21,215 nucleotides of DNA from Folioceros fuciformis (Eukaryota > Anthocerotophyta > Anthocerotopsida > Anthocerotales): positions 1 through 21,215 of the forward strand of contig JBNGIO010004155.1 of assembly GCA_049999805.1 (NCBI GenBank), read 5' to 3'. The translations under genes were made by a program, and so were the position numbers. Of this stretch, positions 1 through 9,763 are shown one piece after another (position 1 is the stretch's first letter; the number at the start of each line of letters is the position of its first letter). Under the pieces are notes generated by a model. It saw only the letters and a program-made list of their open reading frames with translations. It did no database searches and was not told the DNA's origin.

Positions 1-860
1 ATTCCCGATACCAGCACAACCAACCATCCACACCTTCCAGAACCGTACCCAGAGCCAGGCAGCCGAGAGCAGAGCGCCCAGAGCAAGGCAAGGTCAGGCA
101 GAGGCGAAGCCCAAGACAGACGCAAACCAGCAACAAAGAAGCAAAGCAAGAGAGAGTGAGAGAGGAGGGCAGTACCGGACCAGACCAGGGCGGGGCCTTG
201 GATCCAGGCTCGGCGCCGCAGGCTCGGGAACAGGCTCGGGCAAGGCTAGCGCTTACTCAGTCACCAATTTACGCATCCCGGATGGCTGAGGAGGAAGCCA
301 TGTGATATTTCGGGGCTGCGGCCAACCCCACCGTCGTGTCGGAGCAAGTCCCGCGGCCAAAGCCCAAGCCCAAGCCACAGGCAGGCCCTCCCGGCTCAAC
401 TATCCGGGGCCCGGGCCTTATCCGGGCGAGGTCGGGATATGCCAGGCAGCCTGCGTTTTTATGCCGGCACGCCAACCCCCCATTAACCCAGGGTCAGACG
501 GGGATGCAACATTATTGTGGAGCCTGGATGTGAATGAAAATGAAGGGGGTTGGTACGCCAGTAGGTGTGTCCAACCTAACCTTTCTCCTCATCCCGTGTC
601 TCACCTCTCTTCGTACTAGAAAAAGGCCGCCTCCCTCTATGCGTGCCATCCACTTTAATTTTCTTGTCGTTTCTACGTTTTCAAATTTCTTAGACACAAC
701 TTCATTATACAACCCCTGGGATAGACCAGACCACCTTTCTGCCCACTGTCTAAGACCATGAGAAGAAGACATAAGGCCTCATTGGTTTGGCACCAGTTGT
801 AATTCCATCTTTATTCCGGGGTCGGTCAAGAGGGATAGGGCTCTGTAAGGGAGCGAGCCG
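1..860. other. GC-rich unassigned flank
   Basis: No gene is recognised here. The stretch is GC-rich, with short imperfect direct repeats of AGGCTCGGG around 207-241 and AGCCCAAGCC-like units around 360-375. Short open frames occur on both strands, but none looks like a known protein and they overlap in several frames, as expected from GC-rich non-coding DNA. It directly precedes the RPT2 pseudogene and could hold its former promoter or 5' leader, but no sequence feature shows that. Confidence 0.4.
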
Positions 861-1880
861 AATGAGAAGGAGAAGATGTGTGAGCCAGTCAGTGGCAGCG
901 CTGCCTCCCACTCAAATTCGAAGCTGGAGAATGGAGACTTTTTATTGAATGAAGGGGGTTTGAAGCCGCAGGAGGACAGAAATGGAAGATTTGAGGAGAG
1001 ATCACCATGAGTGTTGGAACTCTGGAGGAGATTATTGGTCAGAGCTATGCAATTATGGTCCCTCTCTGTCGGGCCCGAAGATTATTTATGCCTATCCTCT
1101 GACATGTCTTGATAAGGCACAGGCACAGGCACAGCCCGAGCGGGCTGTGCCACTCTTATGCTTGTCTGCTTACCTTACCCCTCTGCAGGTATGGTTAGGA
1201 ATGGAGACTGTGTCTCCACAAGAAGTTTTCACTGAAGGATTTGTCGGTTGCCTCCGCCTCCGAGTCGCTCCGGCATTTGTCTGCTTGGGGCTGTGTTAGG
1301 TGTAGGTTTTCCTGTAGGGTACTTGTTTTGGAGGTCTGACATGGGAATGGGGCCTCACGTCGTCGAGTTGTATGGGACAGGTTCTGTCAGTGCTGGAACT
1401 TCTGCAGAACGAAGTAGGTCGGATGGTGTGCATGATTGCAGTGGAGCATGCGTATGTCGAGGACTCGATGCGCGGATGTTAGAGATCCAAGGGGCCGTTG
1501 AGCTTCCCCTCGCGTGTCCAGAGCTGTATGAGGATACCGAGCTCCAGCGTGATATGGAGTTATGATGATGTATGGAGAGCTGGGGACAGGAAATGCTCTG
1601 GTAGTCAAGGTAAGCGGCCAGCGACAGTGGTTGCCTCTTACGTTGAGTTCAGCTGAAGCCATTAAACTGAGCACAACTGCATAGGTGCGTTGACAGGGCA
1701 TGTCTGTTTTTAGGCTGTTGCCAACTGTACCTCAGTAACTTATCTTCGAGTGGTGGGAAGTGAGATCGTCCAGAAGTACATGCCGGATGGATCTCACCTA
1801 GTAGACGAGGTTTCTGGATTGCGGATGAGCTCCTACCATCGATTTTGTTTATTGATGAGATTGACCCGGTTGGAACCTAA
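861..1880 (+). pseudogene. RPT2: Decayed copy of 26S proteasome ATPase subunit RPT2 (regulatory subunit 4)
   Basis: The functional protein is an AAA+ ATPase in the base of the 19S regulatory particle that unfolds substrates for the proteasome. Recognisable RPT2 pieces occur in order but in changing frames. First comes an EKEK..EP region and a KLE..DFLLNE / LKPQED segment (861-970). Next is MSVGTLEEII (1009 on), VGPEDY and a DKAQ...GCATLM segment (to about 1175). Then VLSV.ELLQNEV..MV (about 1380-1425) and GLDA..LEI..AVELPL.CPELYED (about 1461-1535). The Walker A segment is degraded from GEPGTGKT to GELGTGNA, so the catalytic Lys is lost. After 1714 come [17 protein letters not shown] and, one frame over, [12 protein letters not shown], a readable Walker B region. 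Many stops and frameshifts intervene and the C-terminal half of the AAA domain is absent. A GT...AG gap at 1610-1713 between the Walker A and AVAN segments looks like a retained intron. Confidence 0.85.
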
Positions 1881-2605
1881 AGTGCGCCATGTTTTATTTA
1901 CGGGGTGGCTCTGATCCACTTTTTTAACATTTGTCTCCGGTTATGGTTCTCCGGTCTCCGAGGTTGTCACGGGGTGTGGTTAGTGGATGCGTTGTTTTCT
2001 AGATAAGATGCTCATTCAGCCATTAAGGCAGGTAACAAGGTGTGGTATCCGTAACTTACAATATATTTATAATTTATGTGGTCCATATATCCAATACATC
2101 TAATGTATATTGAAAAAATTTAAATTTTAAGTAGGTATGTGTTCGTTAGATCTAAAAAAATATTTAAATAAAAGTTTACTCATTATTTAAAGAAATATGA
2201 CAAATTTAGTTCAGCCTTCATACAAGCCAAAACATGTACCTCTTAATCTTAACCTACAAAGTCCAAGTTGATTTTTGGAAATTTTAAGCTTCAAATCATT
2301 ATACATATATAATTAGATTTTATATTTATTTTTATATATAATGATTTTTTATTACAATTATGATAAACTTCTTATTTACTTATATAAAAAAAATAAATCT
2401 GTTTAATCTATTTTAGAAAAATAAGATGGAAAACCCTATCTACCCATAGGCACCCTAGGAGCTAACCCCATGGAGCCTAATGACTACCAATAGCACCTAA
2501 AACATTATGGTCTACGAGGAGACAAGGTCTGCCTACCACAAGAGTTGTTGATGCCACCTCTCCTACCACATTGTTGTTCTATATATGACATCAGCCAACC
2601 CTTCT
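1881..2605. other. Intergenic, strongly AT-rich 2050-2420
   Basis: No gene is seen. The centre (about 2050-2420) is very AT-rich, with runs of A and T and many ATATAT-like words. 2440-2605 is of ordinary composition and may be the outermost 3' part of the minus-strand retroelement to its right. No terminal repeats or target-site duplication could be made out. Confidence 0.5.
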
Positions 2606-5460
2606 TGCAAAGCAATGGAAACCCTCTACCAGGCAAACGCTACAACACATGAAAGAGGAAGACTAAGCCCATTTTTCTTGTTATGAACCGTCTTGGCGCA
2701 AAACTTCAAAACTTGGAAAATGCCTTGCACATGCACTCGTGGGTCTTAATGGCAAGGGGGATAGTGGTGTGTCTAGTTTGTAGAGGGGTGTACTTGTGAA
2801 CCTTGGCCAATGCGCTCCCCTCTACTGCCCAACACATGAAGTTGAGAATAACATGATTGCAAACCACGACCCATATGGGGTTAATTATGATCACGTCGGC
2901 AATGGAAACTTATTCCTTGGATGAGGAAAAAGATCAACCTAAAGGGAAACACTATTAAGTAGAGTGTATGGACATTGCCTTAAGGGCAGAAAGCCAACCT
3001 CCTAAGCCAATGAAAGCATGATATCCCGCACAGCATCGTGCATAGCAATGCATTGACCCCCAACCGGTCAATGGGCAAGATAAGTTCTAGAGTTATCTAG
3101 TAGCACCCAGTAATTGTAAGAGGAGAGAGAGCAAGCCAAAAGTTGGACCAAACCAAAGCGAAACCTAATCGATGTACAGAATGTGGTAGGTACGATTGGA
3201 AAAGCTTGGATGCTAGGTCAATCCAAGAGCCTACACCTTTTCCCAAGTATGAATGGAGCCGTGCCCAAAGGGACCTAGAGAAAGAAGAATCCCGAAGAAG
3301 ATTGAGCTACACCTTCTCATATTTCTTCTCGAGAAGAGAAGCTTGGAGCCCCCAAATTCCCACTACAAGAAGATAATTATTAATGCATAGTAACCCTAGC
3401 CACAAAACAAAGAGAGTCCCTAGTTGATCTTAGGGACACTTACAAAGGGAGAGCACCCTTCTCAACACAATGACAAAAGATTCCAAAATGCAGGCATCAC
3501 AAACAAGAAATAAGAATCCAAAATAGAAACCGAAAGGACCCAACTCCTCATAAATGCCATTGGTGCCAATATTTCTGTTACCAGCAAACCAATACCTTCA
3601 AATAAGGCAAAAAGAGACGCTTATAGCCCTACAAGGTCTCCCACGTTATACTCAAATGTACAACGGCCAATTATATCACCAAAAACCTACAAGATCCTAT
3701 TGTCAAAGCTACTTACACTTGCTAGAAATGTCAACGAGGGGGGACCTTCCAAAGAAGGTACTCGGGATGACATGCGAAACATAAGTAAAGAATCCTGAAA
3801 GCCACCTATGGGTCCCCTAAGTTAGCAAGGTCATCCGCATGGGCTAGGTGCTCCTTAAGAGCCGCATCCTTAAAACCTTGGACAAAGGCTAGAGGCCCCA
3901 CTAAGACCCCCAGAACCCAAAGGCCTTGTGNNNNNNNNNNNNNNNNNNNNNNNNNNNNNNNNNNNNNNNNNNNNNNNNNNNNNNNNNNNNNNNNNNNNNN
4001 NNNNNNNNNNNNNNNNNNNNNNNNNNNNNNAGGCAATCCCACGAAAGCAAACCAAACTCTGTACTTAATAAACTTCACTTTCAGGCCCATACGAGCTAAG
4101 TTTAAGGAAAAAAGCTCAAACTTTTGCAATCATCTCGCCTCAAAATATGAGTACCCTTCACCACAAAGGAATATAAGCAATCAAAAATTGACGAGGCAAT
4201 AACAGAAAGGGCATTAAAGAGAGCCATCACAAAGAGGTCGTTCTCCCCCTAAAGATTGCCCTGCCTTATACCTTTCACTAAGTCAAGCACCGAAACCCCA
4301 TTGATTGCCGACCCATACTAGTAGTAGAGAAAGGAAGGCGAGCAGAAGAATGAACGGACAAAAGGAATGAGGCTCGCCAATTGCCCACTAACGTTCAAAA
4401 TCTCATCAAAGATAGCTGCCATGGATATTGTGTTGAAAGCATTTTCTACATCCACCTATACATCAACCTAGTTTGAATGAATCTCAAGAATTGTTGATAC
4501 CTCAAACGTAACTAATTTACAGCCTAAAGGAGTCACAGTCCAAAATTGGTGAGGATTAAGATGAGATTGAAAATGATTCCGAAGCTGAATAGCCAATACT
4601 CCAATTGATGAGCCATAAGAGTGTCTCTCCCATAGCAATCACTTGCACCCCAGCAGTAGCTTTATTTATGACTAGCAATCTACGACCGTGTGAAGTAGTA
4701 ACAGTCACCTTGGAAGCCGAAGCCATTGGCTTAAGATGGAGAGCCAAGCTACCTGAGCATACTCTCCAGCACAACCAAGCAAAAGGCTCCTCTTTAGATG
4801 CGCCTTAGCAGGTCTGAGCGGACTCCGTTTGTTTTAGTAGAATTCAACTAAGACCTAACGACACAACTAAACTCTTCCTGAAGGCCCTACCAATGTCTAG
4901 AACGAAAATTGTGAAGGCAAGAAACCACCTCCCAATGGCCTAAGACACCTCTTCGAGCATTGAAGATACTAGCTAGGAAGGAAAGGGAACAAAGACCAAG
5001 TAGCCTCTTCCTTGGAGTCTAGTGCTAGCCACTCCAAAGGAAGCCGATAAGCCAAACAAACATCATCATGAAGGCATTGTGGAAGGCACCGGAAGATATG
5101 GTGTCCTAGAAAGGGCGGCTCAAAGAATGCTAAGAGGTTACCAAATTGAGGCGTCAACCATTGGTAGGATTTAGGAGAAGGGGAATGAAGGTTACCCATG
5201 CCTACGACCCTAGGGACCACCAAAGTAGAAGAAGCTTGTCTAAGTTAGGCCTCCTATGTAGATCAATCTAAATTCTTGTGTATCAAACCTATACAATGAC
5301 GAACACCATGAGATGTGAATAGTTTTTCACACATAGGACAAGGAGCATCCTTGGCAGAAGGTGACAGAGCAGGACCCATGCCTCTTAGCTTGCTATGAAA
5401 CCTTTGCTCTTAGGCCCGCTCCGAAACTTGCTCACTCCGAACCTAATCCATGACACTTTT
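2605..5460 (-). mobile_element. Decayed reverse-transcriptase element, non-LTR type, minus strand
   Basis: Read on the minus strand, remnants of one long polyprotein appear in order, spread over several frames. There is a CPMC...H...H zinc-finger-like motif at about 5275-5345, then a tail ending WLALDSKEEATWSLF (about 4985-5040). Next is GRRLLVINKATAGVQVIAMGETL at about 4610-4690, matching the fingers motif that reads RPIAVGE in intact relatives. RT palm motif A reads DVENAFN at 4432-4452. Motif B reads GIRQGN plus a stop at 4249-4272 where GTRQGDPLG is usual. The catalytic ADD of motif C is replaced by VKG at 4153-4161. Beyond the N gap come LGVLVGPLAFVQGF and DDLANLGDP, the post-RT region of this family (3806-3920). 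Degraded pieces continue to about 2605. The family is known from plants, algae and other eukaryotes. I could not place the clade (R2- or Dualen-like are candidates), and no LTRs were found. Confidence 0.72.
3931..4030. other. Assembly gap of 100 Ns
   Basis: The run of 100 Ns interrupts the minus-strand RT element between the motif-C region and the LGVLVGPLAF segment. A round number suggests a placeholder of unknown true length. Frame relations across it are therefore not informative. Confidence 0.99.
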
Positions 5461-5862
5461 AACCACAAAATAATACCTTAAAAGTAGAAAAGCAAAAAAA
5501 AAGGAAAAGAAAATGAATCCAATTTTTATAAGTCTAAACCTCACAGCACTCCATGGAAAATGGAGAAACCAATCATTAGTGTCAAACCCTCACCCTAATA
5601 ACGGCCCCAAACATAGCGGAGGTACCACACTCACCGCACCCAAGAAGGGCCTTACTATGCACCCTCTAGTTTTACTCCGTATTGGCCATATGTCCCCATA
5701 CTAGCCTATGAACGTACGAAAGTAATAAACTTGTAATTATATTATTGTGTACCTATACTAACCCCACACACAATTGTATCCTACTAATGCCTTATACTCC
5801 ATAATAGCAAAGTAAAATAATGCCCTTAGACTACGATCTAATACTCCTCACACTCCCTACTC
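5461..5862. other. Gene-free spacer between RT element and minisatellite
   Basis: A short A-rich tract (about 5490-5515) is followed by mixed sequence. I see no coding signal, RNA gene or clear repeat. The left part could be the 5' leader of the minus-strand RT element. Confidence 0.4.
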
Positions 5863-7100
5863 ATGCGCCATCATTGCACACCACCACTCACACCCCCATC
5901 ACCACACTTTAATAACCCACCTACTCCACCACACTCCATTACGCATACCCCATCACCACACGCCACCACCCACATCTCCATCACTACCCACATCTCCATC
6001 ACTACGCTTTTATACCCCACTTGCTCCACCACGCTCCATCACCCATACCCCATCACCACACGCCACCACCCACATCTCCATCACTACGCTTTTATACCCC
6101 ACTTACTCCACCACGCTCCATCACCCATACCCCATCACCACACGCCACCACCCACATCTCCATCACCACGCTTTTATACCCCACTTGCTCCACCACGCTC
6201 CATCACCCATACCCCATCACCACACACCAGCACCCACACCTCCATCACCACACACCACTACCCACACCCCCATTACCACGCTTTAATACCCAACCTACTC
6301 CATCATGCTCTATTATCCACACAGCATCACCACACGCCACCACCACTTACGCTTCATCACCACACTTACTCCATCATGCTCTATCACCCATATCACCACA
6401 CGTCACCACCACTTGCGTTTCATCACCACACTTACTCCACCACGCTCCGTCACCCATATCACCACACGCCACCACCACTTGCGCTTCATCACCACACTTA
6501 CTCCACCACGCTCCATCACCCATATCACCACACGCCACCACCATTTGCGCTTTATCACCACACTTACTCCACCACGGTCCGTCACCCATATCACCACACG
6601 CCACCACCACTTGCGCTTCATCACCACACTTACTCCTCTACGCTCCGTCACTTATATTACCACACGCCACCACCACTTGCGCTTCATCACCACACTTACT
6701 CCTCCACACTCCGTCACCCATATCACCACACATCACCACCACTTGCGTTTCATCACTACACTTACTCCACCACGCTCCATCACCCGTATCACCACACTTC
6801 ATCACCCATGCTCCACCACTTACACTTTATTACCACCTACTTCATGACATTCCATCACCCACACCCCACCATTCACACTTCATTACCACACCTACTCCAC
6901 CACGCTCCGTTACCACATGCCACCACTTGTGCTTCATTACCACACCTACTTCACCACACTCCATCATCCACACCCCAATACTTGCACTTCATCACCATAT
7001 CTACTTCACCACTCTCTATCACCTACACCCTATTAGCACACGCTACCACCACTTGCGCTTCATCACCACATCTACTCCACCATCCTCTATCACCACTATT
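5863..7100. repeat. C/A-rich minisatellite with two periods (82 bp, then 66 bp)
   Basis: A tandem array is built from CATCACCACAC, CCACCACC and CTCCATCACC words. In the left part the ACRCTCCATYA anchor recurs at 5931, 6031, 6113 and 6195. That is an 82-bp period, with one 18-bp internal duplication (5971-5988 against 5989-6006) accounting for the 100-bp step. In the right part the CATATCACCACAC anchor recurs at 6389, 6455, 6521, 6587, 6653, 6719 and 6785, an exact 66-bp period with only point differences. From about 6820 the array degrades. The plus strand is almost free of G and has few TAA triplets, so all three plus frames stay open for hundreds of codons and would give His/Pro/Thr/Ser-rich peptides. 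The left period is not a multiple of three and no protein family is recognised, so I treat it as non-coding satellite DNA. Confidence 0.92.
6389..6850. repeat. 66-bp tandem repeat block (seven near-exact units)
   Basis: This is the most regular part of the minisatellite. Units start at 6389, 6455, 6521, 6587, 6653, 6719 and 6785, each of 66 bp, and most differ by a few substitutions. Because 66 is a multiple of three, each frame repeats a 22-residue unit. One plus frame reads HPYHHTPPPLALHHHTYSTT with variations. The high identity compared with the flanking array suggests recent expansion by unequal exchange or slippage. Confidence 0.93.
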
Positions 7101-7200
7101 GCTCATCCAAAACCCTTAGAAAACTATTTACAAAAAGACCCCCTAAACCTTAAACAAGCTACTATGACAAGGCAACCGCGACAAGAAATTCATACAAACT

Positions 7201-7304
7201 TTTGAAGTTTCTACATGACTTTCTTAGTGCAAACTTTGTAAGCAATCGAAGATTTGAAGTTTCTTAATGACTTTCTTAGAACCAACTTTACAACCAATGG
7301 AAGA
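7201..7304. repeat. 52-bp imperfect tandem duplication
   Basis: The segment TTTGAAGTTTCT..ATGACTTTCTTAG...CAA.C.AA.GAAGA occurs at 7201-7252 and again directly after it at 7253-7304, with around ten differences. The divergence shows an older duplication than those at 8919 and 15281. Confidence 0.8.
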
Positions 7305-7513
7305 TCACAACGAGGAAGTTGTACAAAAGATAGTAGAATGAAGATATGAATAAACAAAGCAAAGAAGTTGAACATTGTTTTCTATTCATGTTTGTGTCCT
7401 CCTTTGCACAGATTGAACGAGAGTATCCGAAACGTTCAATGCCTATGGACATCACTAAGTTTTAGCTAATCTTCAATCATCTTATAAGTGACTTGTTTAA
7501 AGTTTATAAGAAA

Positions 7514-8621
7514 TTGTTGGGACTTAATTATGGCACCTACAACTCTTACCTACCCTACTCTTACTATATCTTATTACCTATGTAGAAAATTGTTGGACAA
7601 GCGCCCTATGCTTGATTATCTTCAACCATTGGATCATCCAATTCCACAACAATATCCACCTTGTCTGCTAACATCCCAGATAACTATGACCTTCTACCAA
7701 ATAACAACATGTAGGGTGAAAACTACAAGGAGAATGTGATCACAAATAGCTTCGAAGAACGCATCAATGCTACAAGGAACTGGAAGCAAGTTGAACACGT
7801 GCAACGCTAATTGGCTAAGACAGACAACGATATAATGTCCTCTAAATTTCATGTGCCAAACAACAAGCAAAAAATAAAGTAGCAAATTGTAATTGGAGAT
7901 CTACGAGAAATGGTTGCTTATCTGGGAAGACAAGACTACAAGTTAGTAATATTGGACTCGCTAAGGACAAAGTATGCTGAATAAAATGGCTTATGTAGAA
8001 TGGGATAAAGGGTGCGAATTTTCTTACACATTGATCATAGTAGGCCTCTTGTGCATGATGCAAAGGTTATGTAGCATCATGCAAGCTACTACAGTTTATG
8101 ACACATGAAGGGAGACCCAAATTTAGTCCTTCAAAATATACCACCTATTTTTCAAATTTCCAAATACATTTTCAATTTTCATCCTCCCTTTACAAAGACT
8201 TTTGTTGAACCTTCGTTTGTTTGATTAAAATGCTATATCATATGATTTCATGAGAAAAGGTATGATTGGATAAACACTATTACCAGCAATAAAAGGCCAA
8301 ATATTAATGTTGCTAATCAATATCGTGGGACTTGCGAAGGGTCGATAGTTAGCATGTCACTTGCTTCATGCTAGACTTCTTATACGTGCAACGTGCCTCT
8401 TCCGCTTGCAGATTTAGGGTTGGGATGAAGATCTTACAAGAGAAGATCTCAAGAAGATCATAAAAGGAATCTTTAAAGTCACTGATAGTCGAACCTTCAA
8501 GATCAGAGGTATACATTGGCCAAACCAAATACAAGACCTCAGAAAAGAGTTTGCGAATGTGGTGTTGGAAGGGTGGATTCTACACGATGCTCTGGGCAAA
8601 GGAGAACCTTGTAGTAGATGA
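7514..8621 (+). pseudogene. Unrecognised decayed coding-like stretch
   Basis: I do not recognise the family. One plus frame from 7514 to about 8410 stays coding-like for roughly 300 codons, interrupted by about thirteen stops. It includes segments such as NVITNSFEERINATRNWKQV, FHVPNNKQKIK and REMVAYLGRQDYKLVILDSL. A shift of one base then leads to a 65-codon open run, 8424-8621, beginning DEDLTREDLKKIIKGIFKV and ending LHDALGKGEPCSR before a TGA. Many of the stops are one C-to-T change away from Gln or Arg codons. The density of stops is only modestly below chance for this base composition, so the coding origin rests mainly on residue composition. A decayed transposon polyprotein is likely. 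Confidence 0.33.
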
Positions 8622-8918
8622 TATACTTTATAAGAACTACGAGTTTATGATAGTTGGGTATGTATTGCATACTTTAAACTATTCTAAAAAACAATGCTCT
8701 TAGCAATAATACAGCCAAGCTCTAAGGAGATTGGATAAGGAGCTTATCCAAACTTATCCAAGGAGATTGGAGCTATGCTTAGTATCATAAAGGCCGTATT
8801 CAAAAAACTAACAAACTTCTTAAATGATGGTCAAATTGTGAACCCATATCAAACGCTACTCGGTTAATAGTTCTTTGATGCGAGCAATTCAGTGATCGAG
8901 GTGAGTGGGTTATTAATG

Positions 8919-8982
8919 GTTGTTCAAGTAGCTATAATGGTATTCTCGCAGTTGTTCAAGTAGCTATAATGGTATTCTCGCA
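8919..8982. repeat. 32-bp perfect tandem duplication
   Basis: The unit beginning GTTGTTCAAGTAGCTATAAT occurs at 8919-8950 and is repeated without change at 8951-8982. Perfect identity implies a recent event. It lies in non-coding DNA about 0.8 kb upstream of UFL1. Confidence 0.97.
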
Positions 8983-9150
8983 GTTCTTCTAAAGGGGCAT
9001 ATATCACTATGAACTAGGAGCAACAACACACAATTTTTGTCGAGTAGCGAGTAGCAGAACGTAAAATTTTCACTCAGATGAGGAAAAGCTAGCAACCAAG
9101 CCACACACATGTGAGCATTTACACGTTTTTTGCAAGAACGGTTTGAAAAT

Positions 9151-9231
9151 GAAGGTTCATATAACCTGGAGCCCAAACATTAGGGATAGAAAAGGAAGGT
9201 TCATATAACCTGGAGCCCAAATATTAGGGAT
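9151..9231. repeat. 37-bp direct repeat, period 44
   Basis: The segment GAAGGTTCATATAACCTGGA plus GCCCAAAYATTAGGGAT occurs at 9151-9187 and 9195-9231, with one difference and a 7-bp spacer. It lies in the UFL1 upstream region, about 0.55 kb before the start codon. Confidence 0.95.
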
Positions 9232-9449
9232 GGTGCATGGGAGCGTAACTCCAATGGATCTCTTGAAACTTAGTCAAAGAAAGGAACATCTGAAAAAGAA
9301 AGAAAAGAAAAAAGGTTGAATAATAGTAAGAATAACAGAGGGAAACTCCACCAGCAAGACGCATACTTATTCGTTCATAAGACAACTCTAAATTTAATTT
9401 TTACTTTTTTTTATTTTTAACTTTCATCTTATTTCACTTGTGCCATTAC

Positions 9450-9763
9450 TCATATATAGAATCAGGTCCTCTTCCATTAAATGGCGAAACAAAGTCTAAA
9501 CTATCACGTTGTAACTTTTGTTAAGATGACGGCTTTTGACGTGCGGGGGAGAAACACAAATTGTCAAGCATCGCAGGGGTCGGTCGGGAGCTTAACATTT
9601 CACGGATGCATGTACAAACGCTGAATTTGTTCACCGAGCCGTGAAGCCAGTTGGGTTGTTGGCACCCCGCGCATCAGGGCTGAGGTGGGGTGAAGTGTGC
9701 TAGGAAGGTGTCAGGTTGTGCTCAGGCGTTGGAAGGGCTCGGTTGCCCAGGACGGTTGGAAGC
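9450..9763 (+). promoter_or_regulatory. Probable UFL1 promoter and 5' UTR
   Basis: A TATATA box candidate lies at 9453-9458 in CATATATAGA. Two TGACG cores follow at 9527-9531 and 9537-9541, the second within TGACGTG (9537-9543). TGACG/ACGT cores are bound by plant bZIP factors, including TGA-type factors and ER-stress factors of the bZIP28/bZIP60 type. The start codon is at 9764. The transcription start is unknown. If the TATA candidate is used, the leader would be about 280 nt. An ATG at 9716 is in frame with the main start but would add sixteen residues not seen in the family. Confidence 0.35.

Noticed and set aside
302-772. Small ORFs in the GC-rich left flank as genes
   Set aside because: Several overlapping short frames on both strands with no recognisable domain and no splice or promoter support.
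6389-6850. CRISPR array
   Set aside because: Units are contiguous 66-bp tandem copies with no unique spacers, the genome is a plant nuclear genome, and no cas-like gene is near.
5863-7205. Long His/Pro/Thr-rich ORFs of 418, 394 and 180 codons as real proteins
   Set aside because: All three plus frames and parts of the minus strand are open because the array lacks G on the plus strand. The 82-bp period is not a multiple of three and no signal or domain is seen.
9716-9763. Earlier in-frame ATG of UFL1 at 9716
   Set aside because: It would add sixteen residues not found in the family, while MDAELLALQ at 9764 matches the known N-terminus.
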